Program-made: the position numbers and the translations under genes
Origin: Lachnospiraceae bacterium
GTDB lineage: Bacteria > Bacillota > Clostridia > Lachnospirales > Lachnospiraceae
Direction of reading: 5' to 3'
Length of the DNA stretch: 49,234 nt
NCBI GenBank assembly: GCA_017552715.1
Contig: JAFZOW010000110.1
Coordinates: 1-49,234 of the forward strand
The notes under the pieces: model-generated
Databases searched by the model: none
What the model saw: the letters and a program-made list of their open reading frames with translations, nothing else
What the model was told of the DNA's origin: nothing
Shown: piece after piece, positions 42,181-49,234 of the stretch
How positions within the stretch are numbered: the stretch's first letter is position 1
Layout: each line of letters begins with the position of its first letter

Positions 42181-43437
42181 ATGGCTATGATCAAAAAAGC
42201 CGTAAAGGGCATGAAGGATATCACGCCTCAGGAGATGAGCCTGCGCAATTATGTGTGCGGGCTTATCCGTGAGACCTACTTAAGTTACGGCTTCACACAG
42301 ATCGAGACCCCCTGCGTGGAACACATCGAGAACTTAAGCGGCAAGCAGGGCGGCGAGAACGAGAAACTGATATTCAAGATCTTAAAGCGGGGCAACAAGC
42401 TGGATCTTGCCAATGCGAAGAGCGAGGCGGATCTTTGTGACAGCGGCCTGCGCTACGACCTGACGGTGCCGCTGTCCCGCTATTATGCGGAGCATGCCTC
42501 CGAACTGCCCCAGCCCTTCAAGGCGCTGCAGATGGGAAATGTATTCCGGGCCGAGCAGCCCCAGAGAGGACGTTTCCGTCAGTTCATGCAGTGCGATATC
42601 GACATCTTCGGGGAAGCTTCGAACATGGCCGAGATCGAACTGATCCTGGCTACCACCAGCCTGCTGGGACGCCTGGATTTCAAGGATTTCAACATACGCA
42701 TCAACGATCGGCGTATGCTGAAGGCCATGGCTTCTTACGCCGGTTTTGCGGAGAGCGACTTTGATGCGGTCTTCATCATCCTGGACAAGATGGACAAGAT
42801 CGGTATCGAGGGAGTGAAGTCGGAGCTTACGGAGAGCGGTTTTGACGGGGCTGCCATCGATAAGTATCTGAAGCTTTTTGAGGAGCTTAAGACAAAGAGC
42901 GCTTCCGATGCTCTGGACTATCTCACACAGACGCTGGGAGAAGAAGCAACGGCTCCGGCAGAGAATTTAAAGGAGATCGTGGCATCCGTGGAAGCGGCAA
43001 AGCGCGGAAACTTTGCCATGGTCTTTGATCCCACTCTGGTGCGCGGCATGAGCTACTACACGGGTACCATATTTGAGGCGGAGCTTAAGGAATTCGGCTC
43101 TTCCTGTGCCGGCGGCGGCCGCTACGACGAGATGGTGGGACGTTTCACCGGACAGAATACCCCGGCCTGCGGTTTTTCCATCGGCTTTGAACGTATCATC
43201 ACCATACTGATGGAGCAGGGCTTTGAGGTGCCTGCTGCAGGAGAGCGTGTAGCCCTGCTGGTAGAGAAAGGTCTTTCCCCTCAGGAAGCCTTTGCCGATG
43301 CGGAGAAGCTGCGCGGAGAAGGAAAACAGGTACTGGTGGTGCGCATGGCCAAGAACAAGAAGTTCCAGAAGGAAAATCTGGCTGCTCAGGGCTATGGCGA
43401 GATAAAGGAATATTTTAAGAAACAGGAGAATGCATAA
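42181..43437 (+). CDS. hisS: Histidyl-tRNA synthetase
   Basis: 418 residues. Class II motifs: motif 2 FRAEQPQRGRFRQFMQCDID, histidine-specific LVRGMSYYTGTIFE and motif 3 GGGRYDEMVGRF...CGFSIGFERI; a C-terminal anticodon-binding domain follows. It starts 21 bp after the TrpB-like gene and ends directly before aspS, the common hisS-aspS pair. Confidence 0.98.
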   Translation: MAMIKKAVKGMKDITPQEMSLRNYVCGLIRETYLSYGFTQIETPCVEHIENLSGKQGGENEKLIFKILKRGNKLDLANAKSEADLCDSGLRYDLTVPLSRYYAEHASELPQPFKALQMGNVFRAEQPQRGRFRQFMQCDIDIFGEASNMAEIELILATTSLLGRLDFKDFNIRINDRRMLKAMASYAGFAESDFDAVFIILDKMDKIGIEGVKSELTESGFDGAAIDKYLKLFEELKTKSASDALDYLTQTLGEEATAPAENLKEIVASVEAAKRGNFAMVFDPTLVRGMSYYTGTIFEAELKEFGSSCAGGGRYDEMVGRFTGQNTPACGFSIGFERIITILMEQGFEVPAAGERVALLVEKGLSPQEAFADAEKLRGEGKQVLVVRMAKNKKFQKENLAAQGYGEIKEYFKKQENA

Positions 43438-45246
43438 ATGGCGGAATCGATGAAGGGTCTGCACAGAACATGCCGCTGTGCGGAGGTGACTAAAGAAGAG
43501 ATCGGCAAGAGCGTAACCCTTATGGGCTGGGTACAGAAGAGCCGCAACAAGGGCGGTATCATCTTTGTAGACCTGCGGGATCGCAGCGGTATCATGCAGC
43601 TCATCTTTGAAACAGGGGAAGCCGGAGATGCGCGTTACATCGATGCAGAGGGCTTTGCCAAGGCGGAGAGCCTGCGCAGCGAATTCGTGATCGCAGTAAC
43701 GGGTATCGTGGAAGAGCGCGGAGGAGCCGCCAACGAGAATCTGGCTACCGGTGCGCTGGAAGTGCGGGTCAATTCCATCCGCATCCTTTCCGAAGCCGAG
43801 ACCCCGCCTTTTCCCATTGAGGCAGCTTCCAAGACCAAGGAGGAGCTGCGCCTGAAATACCGTTACCTTGATCTGCGGCGTCCGGATCTGACCCATAATC
43901 TGATCTTCCGCAGTAATGTGGCGCGCTCGATCCGCAATTTCCTTCTGGATGAAGGCTTCCTTGAAATCGAAACACCCATCCTGAACCGTTCCACACCGGA
44001 AGGGGCCAGGGACTATCTGGTACCCAGCCGTGTGCATCCGGGTACCTTCTATGCGCTGCCCCAGAGTCCCCAGCTGTTCAAGCAGATCCTGATGTGCAGC
44101 GGTTATGACCGTTATTTCCAGATCGCAAAGTGCTTCCGTGACGAGGACCTTAGGGCCGACCGTCAGCCGGAATTCACCCAGATCGATATGGAGCTTTCCT
44201 TTGTGGACGTAGATGACGTGATCGATGTAAACGAGCGCCTGATCCGCAAGGTGTTTAAGGAGAATCTGGGAGTGGATGTGCCTATTCCCATGCAGCGCAT
44301 GCCCTGGCAGGAAGCCATGGACCGTTTCGGCTCCGACAAGCCGGATCTGCGTTTTGGCATGGAACTTACGGATGTTTCCGATACCGTTAAGGATACGGAG
44401 TTTGTGGTATTCAAGTCCGCCATCGAGGCCGGTGGCAGCGTGCGCGGTATCAATGTGAAGGGCCAGGCCGGCATGCCCCGGAAAAAGATCGATGCCTGGG
44501 TGGAATTTGCCAAGGGTTTCGGTGCCAAGGGACTGGCTTATCTTGCGGTACAGGATGACGGAACATATAAATGCTCCTTTGCCAAGTTTATGACTCCTGA
44601 GCAACTGGATGCTCTGGTAGCCGCCATGAAGGGAGAGAAGGGAGACCTGCTCTTCTTTGCGGCGGATAAGAATAAAGTGGTATGGGATGTGCTGGGGAAC
44701 CTGCGCTGCGAGCTGGCGAAGGAACTGGAGCTTTACGATAAGAACGAACTGCGCTTCCTGTGGGTGACGGAATTCCCTCTGCTGGAGTGGGATGAGGAAG
44801 AAGGGCGCTTCGTTGCGGTGCATCATCCTTTTACCATGCCCATGGACGAAGACCTGCAGTATCTGGACAGCGATCCCGGAAGGGTACGTGCCAAGGCTTA
44901 CGACTGCGTCTTAAACGGCGTGGAGCTGGGCGGCGGCAGCGTGCGTATCCATCAGGGAGATGTGCAGGAGAAGATGTTTGAAAAGCTGGGCATCAGCCAC
45001 GAGGCTGCAATGGAGAAGTTCGGCTTTCTGCTGAGTGCCTTCAAGTACGGGGTTCCGCCTCACGCCGGTCTGGCCTTCGGCTTCGACCGTATGGTGATGC
45101 TTATGGTAGGGGCCGACAATATCCGGGAGGTCATCGCTTTCCCGAAGGTGAAGGATGCTTCCTGCCTCATGAGCGAGGCGCCGAATACGGTGGATGAAGC
45201 ACAACTGGATGAACTGGGGATCTGTCTGAAAAAAACGGAGGAGTGA
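43438..45246 (+). CDS. aspS: Aspartyl-tRNA synthetase
   Basis: 602 residues, bacterial type: N-terminal OB-fold anticodon-binding domain (VTLMGWVQKSRNKGGIIFVD), class II core (FLEIETPILNRSTPEGARDY; FRDEDLRADRQPEFTQIDME), an inserted GAD domain (about 300-400) and motif 3 (AGLAFGFDRMVML). It begins immediately after the hisS stop. Its stop codon is 2 bp before the Sfp-type gene. Confidence 0.98.
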   Translation: MAESMKGLHRTCRCAEVTKEEIGKSVTLMGWVQKSRNKGGIIFVDLRDRSGIMQLIFETGEAGDARYIDAEGFAKAESLRSEFVIAVTGIVEERGGAANENLATGALEVRVNSIRILSEAETPPFPIEAASKTKEELRLKYRYLDLRRPDLTHNLIFRSNVARSIRNFLLDEGFLEIETPILNRSTPEGARDYLVPSRVHPGTFYALPQSPQLFKQILMCSGYDRYFQIAKCFRDEDLRADRQPEFTQIDMELSFVDVDDVIDVNERLIRKVFKENLGVDVPIPMQRMPWQEAMDRFGSDKPDLRFGMELTDVSDTVKDTEFVVFKSAIEAGGSVRGINVKGQAGMPRKKIDAWVEFAKGFGAKGLAYLAVQDDGTYKCSFAKFMTPEQLDALVAAMKGEKGDLLFFAADKNKVVWDVLGNLRCELAKELELYDKNELRFLWVTEFPLLEWDEEEGRFVAVHHPFTMPMDEDLQYLDSDPGRVRAKAYDCVLNGVELGGGSVRIHQGDVQEKMFEKLGISHEAAMEKFGFLLSAFKYGVPPHAGLAFGFDRMVMLMVGADNIREVIAFPKVKDASCLMSEAPNTVDEAQLDELGICLKKTEE

Positions 45247-45248
45247 CC

Positions 45249-45905
45249 ATGGCCGAGATCTATATGTCACAGATCAAGCTTCTTGAGGACGAACGTAATG
45301 CAAAGGAAGCGCTGGACGGTATCGACGGGCTTCGTAAGGAAGAACTTAAGAATGTGAGCGCACCGAAGAAGCGGGCGCAGATGATCACCGCCGGGCTGCT
45401 GGTGCAGCACGGGGCCAGAGAGCATCTGGGAGATCAGGCACCCGACGGCATTTATGCCGTGGCGCGGACGGAAAAGGGCAAGCCCTATTTTACCGAACTT
45501 CCCGATGTGCATTTTTCCATTTCCCATTCCGGCAATATGGCTTTGGTGGCCGTGTCGGATGTGAACGTGGGCGCCGATATACAGGAATGGCGGGAACTGA
45601 ATGCGGATATCGCCGGCCGTTTCTTCCATCCTGCTGAAAAGGAGCATCTGAAGCATCTGACCCCTTCGGAGTCGGAAAAGGCCTTCTTTAATATCTGGTG
45701 CTTAAAGGAAAGCTATGCCAAGTACGCCGGCGGCGATCTGTTGCAGGCTCTGGAGGAGCTGGATTTTACACCGGTGCTGGAAGGTGGCTTTGCGGTATTT
45801 GAGTTTACCGAGAACAACGATCGCATCCGGGCCGAGATCCTGGAAGCTCCCCACGGCTATTCGGCAGCCGTTATCGAAAAGCTTGTCATCGAAGAAGAAA
45901 AGTGA
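45249..45905 (+). CDS. 4'-phosphopantetheinyl transferase (Sfp type)
   Basis: 218 residues. Family motifs: KGKPYF, HFSISHSGNMALVAVS, GADIQEWRE (Mg-binding Asp) and FFNIWCLKESYAKYAGGDL (the W-x-x-K-E-S signature). It would transfer phosphopantetheine from CoA to carrier proteins. AcpS normally serves fatty acid synthesis, so a Sfp-type enzyme may serve polyketide or peptide synthases elsewhere; none is in this window. ATG 45249 is preferred over GTG 45243, which overlaps aspS. Confidence 0.93.
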   Translation: MAEIYMSQIKLLEDERNAKEALDGIDGLRKEELKNVSAPKKRAQMITAGLLVQHGAREHLGDQAPDGIYAVARTEKGKPYFTELPDVHFSISHSGNMALVAVSDVNVGADIQEWRELNADIAGRFFHPAEKEHLKHLTPSESEKAFFNIWCLKESYAKYAGGDLLQALEELDFTPVLEGGFAVFEFTENNDRIRAEILEAPHGYSAAVIEKLVIEEEK

Positions 45906-45954
45906 TAAAATGCAAAAATCAAAACTTATGTAAAGTTCAGGGAGTGATGCGCGG

Positions 45955-46284
45955 ATGATCGACAACATGATGACGCGGGTAAAAGTGAATAACGAGATCG
46001 ACCTGTGTGAGATCGTGCCCGGGAAGAGCAAACGCATGGAGGAGATACGGCACAGGATCGAGGCAGCGCTGCAGTATGCGCGTGTATCCTATTTCCTGCG
46101 CTGGCAGGAGCCCAGCTTCTTCGGAAAGCTGCTGGGAAGGGAACGCCCTCGACTGGTCTTCTGTATCAATTCGGCGCAGCTGGACGATGCACTGGATGTT
46201 TTTGATGAGCTTCAGCTGACGGATCAGGAAGTGCGTATGCTGGGAGTCAAGTCCAGAAAAAAGTACATCTATGCAGAGCATTGA
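45955..46284 (+). CDS. Small conserved-looking protein of unknown function
   Basis: 109 residues, not recognised. GGGAGTG lies 10 bp upstream of the ATG. It is mixed alpha/beta, with basic patches (PGKSKRMEEIRHRIEAAL; SRKKYIYAEH), an aromatic segment (YARVSYFLRWQEPSFFGKLL) and a hydrophobic strand (RPRLVFCINSAQ). No signal peptide or membrane segment is seen. It lies 49 bp after the phosphopantetheinyl transferase and ends with a strong terminator, so it probably closes that transcription unit. Confidence 0.7.
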   Translation: MIDNMMTRVKVNNEIDLCEIVPGKSKRMEEIRHRIEAALQYARVSYFLRWQEPSFFGKLLGRERPRLVFCINSAQLDDALDVFDELQLTDQEVRMLGVKSRKKYIYAEH

Positions 46285-46294
46285 AACATAAACG

Positions 46295-46322
46295 AAAAAC
46301 AGGGTTTTACCCTGTTTTTTTT
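46295..46322 (+). terminator. Intrinsic terminator
   Basis: CAGGGT/ACCCTG (46300-46305, 46309-46314) with a TTT loop, extended by an A-run/T-run (46295-46299 and 46315-46322). It follows the small unknown gene by 10 bp and probably works in both directions. Confidence 0.9.
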
Positions 46323-46446
46323 GCCGAACAGGAAATTGCTTCGCATTTCCTGTTCAGCAAAAACCCTCCGGGGGATGCGCACTCGCGCAAGATGAAAATG
46401 TTGCTTCGCAACCGCGCTCGGCGCGAGCATGTCGCAAGCGACATGC
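46321..46446. repeat. Hairpin mosaic before the xylosidase gene
   Basis: GAACAGGAAAT (46326-46336) pairs with ATTTCCTGTTC (46345-46355), an 11-bp perfect stem extended by TTGC/GCAA. TTGCTTCGCAA (about 46401-46411) and GCATGTCGC/GCGACATGC (46427-46435, 46438-46446) follow. The CTTCGC motif matches the hairpins near the tRNAs. This is the content of the 190-bp gap; no promoter consensus stands out. Confidence 0.75.
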
Positions 46447-46476
46447 TGATTTATCCTGAAAGGAAAAGGTGAAAAC

Positions 46477-48477
46477 ATGGCAAGGATCTATTATGTAAAT
46501 GCAAATGCAGGCCACGACGGGGACGGCAGCAAGGAAAGCCCCTTCCGGCGGATCAATGATGCCGCACAGCTGGCGCAGCCCGGAGACGAGGTGCTGGTGG
46601 CACCCGGCGTATACCGGGAGTATGTGTGTCCCAAAAACGCGGGCACAAAGGACGCCCCGATACGCTACCGTTCCGAGGAGCCCCTGGGGGCCGTGATCAC
46701 CGGTGCGGAGGAGCTGAAGGGCTGGAAGAAATACAAAGGCAGTGTGTGGACGGCCCGGGTGAACAATTCGGTCTTCGGCAATTATCATCCCTATAAGACC
46801 TTTGTATACGGAGACTGGTATTTTTCGCCCGTTCTCCGGCATACCGGCTGTATCTTCCTGAACGATCTGGCCATGTACGAGACCGTTTCCCTGGAGGAGT
46901 GCATCAAGGCTCCTGCGGACGAACACGCCTGGAATGCGGAGGAATCCAAGTATAAATGGTATACGGAGCAGGAGGGGGATGAGACCGTGCTCTATGCCAA
47001 TTTCCGGGGACTGGATCCCAACAAGGAAAAGGTGGAGCTTACGGTGCGCCGCAACTGCTTCATGCCGGAGAAGAACCATGTGAACTACATTACCGTCAGC
47101 GGCTTTAATATCAACAAGGCAGCCACCACCTGGGCGCCTCCCGCAGCCTATCAGGACGGCATGATCGGCCCCCACTGGGCGAAAGGCTGGATCATCGAGG
47201 ACTGCGAGATCTACGGCAGCCGCTGCTGCGGTATCTCTCTGGGGAAATATCTGGACCCCGAAAATGATATGTACTTTACCGTAAGGAAGGTGAAGAGCCC
47301 GACCCAGATGGAGCGGGATGCGGTCTGCCGCGGTCAGTATCACGGCTGGACCAAGGAACGTATCGGCAGCCACATCGTACGGCGCTGCCATATCCATCAC
47401 TGCGAACAGACCGGTATCGTGGGACGTATGGGTGCGGTGTTCTCCACCATCGAGGACTGCCATATCCATCATATCTGCAATTCCTCCCAGCTGGGAGGCG
47501 CCGAGACCGCAGGCATTAAGCTGCATGCGGGTATCGACGTGACCATACGCCGTAACCACATCCACAACTGCATCATGGGTGTATGGCTGGACTGGGAAGC
47601 CCAGGGGGCCCGTATATCCCAGAACCTTATGCACGACAATCACCGCCCTGACGGAGTAAAGAACGGAGAGGGCTGCATGTTCAGCACCGATGTGTTCATC
47701 GAAGTAGGGCACGGACCTACACTGATCGATAACAATCTGCTGCTCTCCAAGGTATCGGTCACCATCCCCAGCGAGGGCATCGCCTGTGTGAACAATCTGA
47801 TCCTGGGAGGCTTCTCCCTCATCAATTCCGGTGTGGACAGCATTGTCAACGGCCAGAGAGAACCCCGCTATACGCCTTATCATATACGACACCGCACCGA
47901 GGTGGCGGGCTTCATGACCATACTCCACGGCGACGACCGGATCTATAACAATATCTTTATCCAGAAGTATAAGGTGGAGGATAAGAAAAAGACCCCTGCG
48001 GATTCCGATTATATGGAAGCCGGAACAAAGTGCTTCGATATCTTCCCTACCTTTGAGGAGTGGAACAAGCCCTTTGCCGGGGACGGAAAGCCGGATATGG
48101 GAGCCCTGGCCACGGCGCATTTCGGACATCTTCCCGTATGGGTTGAGGGCAACGCCTACTTTAACGGGGCCAATGTCTGCAAGCATGAAAAAAAGAATCT
48201 GGTGAACAAAAAGGATAAGGTGAGCATTGAACTGGTGGAGAAGAACGGGAAGTACACATTGAAGACTAATGTGTTTACCCTGCTAAAGGATTTCAGATGC
48301 GGAGTCATCACCAGCGATACCCTGGGCTGCGCCTTTGAGCCGGAGCAGCGCTTTGAAGCTCCCGACGGCAGCACTATCGTATTCGACAGTGATTACTTCG
48401 GGAATCACCGCGGCACCGAAGCCTTACCGGGACCCTTCGCGGACGAAAAGGCTGCGAAGGCAGGGCTTTTGGGATAA
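46477..48477 (+). CDS. GH120 beta-xylosidase (right-handed beta-helix)
   Basis: 666 residues, cytoplasmic (no signal peptide). It closely resembles XylC of Thermoanaerobacterium saccharolyticum (GH120) throughout: YYVNANAGHDGDGSKESPF at the N-terminus, TWAPPAAYQDGMIGPHWAKG, ERIGSHIVRRC, GVWLDWEAQG and FIEVGHGPTLIDNN. By that comparison D372 and E409 are the probable catalytic pair. A 10-15 residue insertion (about 390-403) between them seems extra relative to XylC. It should release xylose from xylo-oligosaccharides. AAAGGTG precedes the ATG. It stands alone, without transporter or regulator next to it in the window. Confidence 0.88.
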   Translation: MARIYYVNANAGHDGDGSKESPFRRINDAAQLAQPGDEVLVAPGVYREYVCPKNAGTKDAPIRYRSEEPLGAVITGAEELKGWKKYKGSVWTARVNNSVFGNYHPYKTFVYGDWYFSPVLRHTGCIFLNDLAMYETVSLEECIKAPADEHAWNAEESKYKWYTEQEGDETVLYANFRGLDPNKEKVELTVRRNCFMPEKNHVNYITVSGFNINKAATTWAPPAAYQDGMIGPHWAKGWIIEDCEIYGSRCCGISLGKYLDPENDMYFTVRKVKSPTQMERDAVCRGQYHGWTKERIGSHIVRRCHIHHCEQTGIVGRMGAVFSTIEDCHIHHICNSSQLGGAETAGIKLHAGIDVTIRRNHIHNCIMGVWLDWEAQGARISQNLMHDNHRPDGVKNGEGCMFSTDVFIEVGHGPTLIDNNLLLSKVSVTIPSEGIACVNNLILGGFSLINSGVDSIVNGQREPRYTPYHIRHRTEVAGFMTILHGDDRIYNNIFIQKYKVEDKKKTPADSDYMEAGTKCFDIFPTFEEWNKPFAGDGKPDMGALATAHFGHLPVWVEGNAYFNGANVCKHEKKNLVNKKDKVSIELVEKNGKYTLKTNVFTLLKDFRCGVITSDTLGCAFEPEQRFEAPDGSTIVFDSDYFGNHRGTEALPGPFADEKAAKAGLLG

Positions 48478-48540
48478 GAGGCCTGAAGAGCCGGAATTGT
48501 TATGCAAAGCCTTGCTGCATATGAAACAGCGTATTTTTTT

Positions 48541-48570
48541 GAGCCTTGCGATCCCGCAAGGCTCATTTTG
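48541..48570 (+). terminator. Intrinsic terminator after the xylosidase gene
   Basis: GAGCCTTGCG/CGCAAGGCTC (48541-48550, 48555-48564), a perfect 10-bp stem with ATCC loop, then ATTTTG. A run of seven T on its left side suggests it can also serve the opposite strand. Confidence 0.85.
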
Positions 48571-48582
48571 TGAAATAAAGCC

Positions 48583-48611
48583 TTGACAAGTTGGTATTTC
48601 TTTGATATATT
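48583..48611 (+). promoter_or_regulatory. Promoter of the tRNA genes
   Basis: Consensus TTGACA (48583-48588), 17 bp, TATATT (48606-48611), 20 bp before tRNA-Thr. Confidence 0.8.
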
Positions 48612-48630
48612 TAATCCTCGGTGACAGGAT

Positions 48631-48703
48631 GCTGCCTTGGCGCAGTTGGTAGCGCGCATCCTTGGTAAGGATGAGGTCGGCAGTTCAAATCTGCTAGGCA
48701 GCT
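48631..48703 (+). tRNA. tRNA-Thr, anticodon GGT
   Basis: Cloverleaf: acceptor GCTGCCT/AGGCAGC (48631-48637, 48696-48702), discriminator T 48703. Anticodon stem CATCC/GGATG with loop TTGGTAA, anticodon GGT at 48664-48666. T-loop TTCAAAT. The 3' CCA is not encoded. Confidence 0.95.
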
Positions 48704-48877
48704 CTGCGATAGGCATGAGCCGTGCGCAGACGTGATCGGAAGTGACGCGTCGAGAGCTTGCTCTCGTAAGCGGCATGACGAGCGCGGATGCATAGGGCGA
48801 AGCCCGCGGAACGAGGAAGCGCGCGAAGCGCGATTTCGAGTCCGCGCACGGCGGCTTCGCAAGAAGTTATGCGAAGC
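48703..48877. repeat. Hairpin mosaic between the two tRNA genes
   Basis: At least five short perfect hairpins: TCTGCG/CGCAGA (48703-48708, 48725-48730), CGAGAG/CTCTCG (48751-48766), GGGC-GAA-GCCC (48795-48805), CGCGC-GAA-GCGCG (48820-48832) and GCTTCGCA/TGCGAAGC (48854-48861, 48870-48877). The 14-mer CGATAGGCATGAGC (48707-48720) also occurs at 8526-8539. The open frames through here have no support. Confidence 0.8.
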
Positions 48878-48901
48878 ACAGCGGGATCGCAAAAGCAATA
48901 T

Positions 48902-48976
48902 CGAGGTGTGGCTCAGTTTGGCTAGAGCACCGTGTTAGGGACGCGGGGGCCGCTGGTTCGAATCCAGTCACCTCGA
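48902..48976 (+). tRNA. tRNA-Pro, anticodon AGG
   Basis: Acceptor CGAGGTG/CACCTCG (48902-48908, 48969-48975), discriminator A 48976. D-stem GCTC/GAGC. Anticodon stem CCGTG/CGCGG around loop TTAGGGA, so the anticodon is AGG (48937-48939) with G37. T-arm GCTGG-TTCGAAT-CCAGT is typical of bacterial tRNA-Pro. CCA is not encoded. An A34 tRNA-Pro is uncommon in bacteria. Confidence 0.9.
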
Positions 48977-48979
48977 CTG

Positions 48980-49010
48980 AAAAAAGACTCCGTTTTACGG
49001 AGTCTTTTTT
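48980..49010 (+). terminator. Intrinsic terminator after tRNA-Pro
   Basis: GACTCCG/CGGAGTC (48986-48992, 48998-49004), loop TTTTA, flanked by six A and six T. It starts 4 bp after the tRNA. Confidence 0.92.
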
Positions 49011-49022
49011 CGTCGAGGTGAC

Positions 49023-49068
49023 GCGAGCCTGCGATGCGGAATCAAGCTACGCTTGAACGCAGGCTCGC
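49023..49068. repeat. Nested hairpin downstream of tRNA-Pro
   Basis: GCGAGCCTGCG (49023-49033) pairs with CGCAGGCTCGC (49058-49068), enclosing TCAAGC-TAC-GCTTGA (49042-49056). It is preceded by TCGAGGTGA (49013-49021), which repeats the 5' end of the tRNA-Pro gene. Confidence 0.75.
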
Positions 49069-49164
49069 TGAAAAACTCGGGATTCGCTCGCTCACCCTCG
49101 CGGGATATTCCGGAATATTAGCTGTCTCTTTTTTGTTTGATATAATATAAAACATATTCTTACT

Positions 49165-49180
49165 CTTCCAAATTTGGAAG
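49165..49180. promoter_or_regulatory. Perfect 16-bp palindrome, candidate operator
   Basis: CTTCCAAATTTGGAAG is a perfect dyad in an AT-rich stretch, 24 bp after a TATAAT (49141-49146) and about 27 bp before another (49207-49212). It has the form of a homodimeric repressor site. The regulated gene would lie beyond the window. Confidence 0.5.
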
Positions 49181-49206
49181 GTTCGTTTTTTCCGGAAATA
49201 ATCTGC

Positions 49207-49220
49207 TATAATAGTATAAT
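49207..49220 (+). promoter_or_regulatory. Two overlapping -10-like boxes at the right edge
   Basis: TATAAT occurs at 49207-49212 and again at 49215-49220. No good -35 was found. ATG 49219 lacks a ribosome site and I do not call it a gene start; the sequence ends 13 bases later. Confidence 0.4.
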
Positions 49221-49234
49221 GGAAGGGCGTGAGA

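Noticed and set aside
48732-48938. Small frame running into tRNA-Pro
   Set aside because: Overlaps the tRNA gene and the hairpin mosaic; residues are Arg/Ala/Ser low-complexity.

Overview
The window looks like chromosome from a member of the Lachnospiraceae or a close relative (Clostridia, Bacillota). Evidence for this is the gene order ylxM-ffh-rpsP-khpA-rimM-trmD ... rplS-rbgA-rnhB-ylqG-ylqH, which is the Firmicutes translation/SRP block, the DUF512 gene next to der, the DUF4867 protein, the GtrII-like glucosyltransferase, and a GH120 beta-xylosidase that suits a gut or rumen fibre degrader. Every protein gene I accept is on the + strand. Assignments were made by reading motifs and from memory of protein families; no search was run.

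Layout. (1) 1-7.9 kb: a secreted CAP-domain protein with Ig-like domains, a Cys-rich lipoprotein-like protein beside a small PflA-like radical SAM protein, trmL, a MATE exporter, a membrane HD-GYP protein with a duplicated unknown C-terminal domain, and a DUF4867 protein. (2) 7.9-8.8 kb: no credible gene, but a roughly 740-bp set of nested inverted repeats. (3) 8.8-12.8 kb: ylxM-ffh-rpsP-khpA, a terminator with an array of seven inverted 36-38 bp repeats, then rimM-trmD. (4) 12.8-22.8 kb: a seven-gene phosphothreonine signalling island placed between trmD and rplS. It holds a transmembrane Ser/Thr kinase, a kinase-less paralogue of its ectodomain, a zinc-knuckle/FHA protein with repeated G-x-T-V motifs, two PP2C phosphatases, a trypsin-like protease with a TM segment and an inside FHA domain, and a vWA-like protein with a TM segment and an inside FHA domain. 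(5) 22.8-28.7 kb: rplS with a probable leader, two signal peptidases around rbgA, rnhB, the FliK-like/FlhB-like pair ylqG-ylqH, and yraN. (6) 28.7-36.8 kb: tyrS, a DUF512 radical SAM protein, der, plsY, a GtrII-like membrane protein, gpsA and a double-receiver regulator. (7) 36.9-40.6 kb: a degenerate-GGDEF/intact-EAL protein overlapping an acyltransferase-3, which overlaps an SH3b-SGNH lipoprotein. (8) 40.6-46.3 kb: a TrpB-like enzyme, hisS, aspS, an Sfp-type transferase and a small unknown protein. (9) 46.3-49.2 kb: hairpin-rich spacer, GH120 xylosidase, tRNA-Thr(GGT), tRNA-Pro(AGG) and more hairpin mosaics.

The strongest candidate for an undescribed system is the island at 12859-22842. Kinase, phosphatases and three phosphothreonine-reader (FHA) proteins sit in one tightly packed run, and four of the products span the membrane or carry an N-terminal anchor, so it may couple an extracellular sensor, protease or vWA module to cytoplasmic phospho-binding. 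The second most interesting feature is non-coding: a family of palindromic intergenic mosaics, of which the 8.0-8.75 kb element is the largest.
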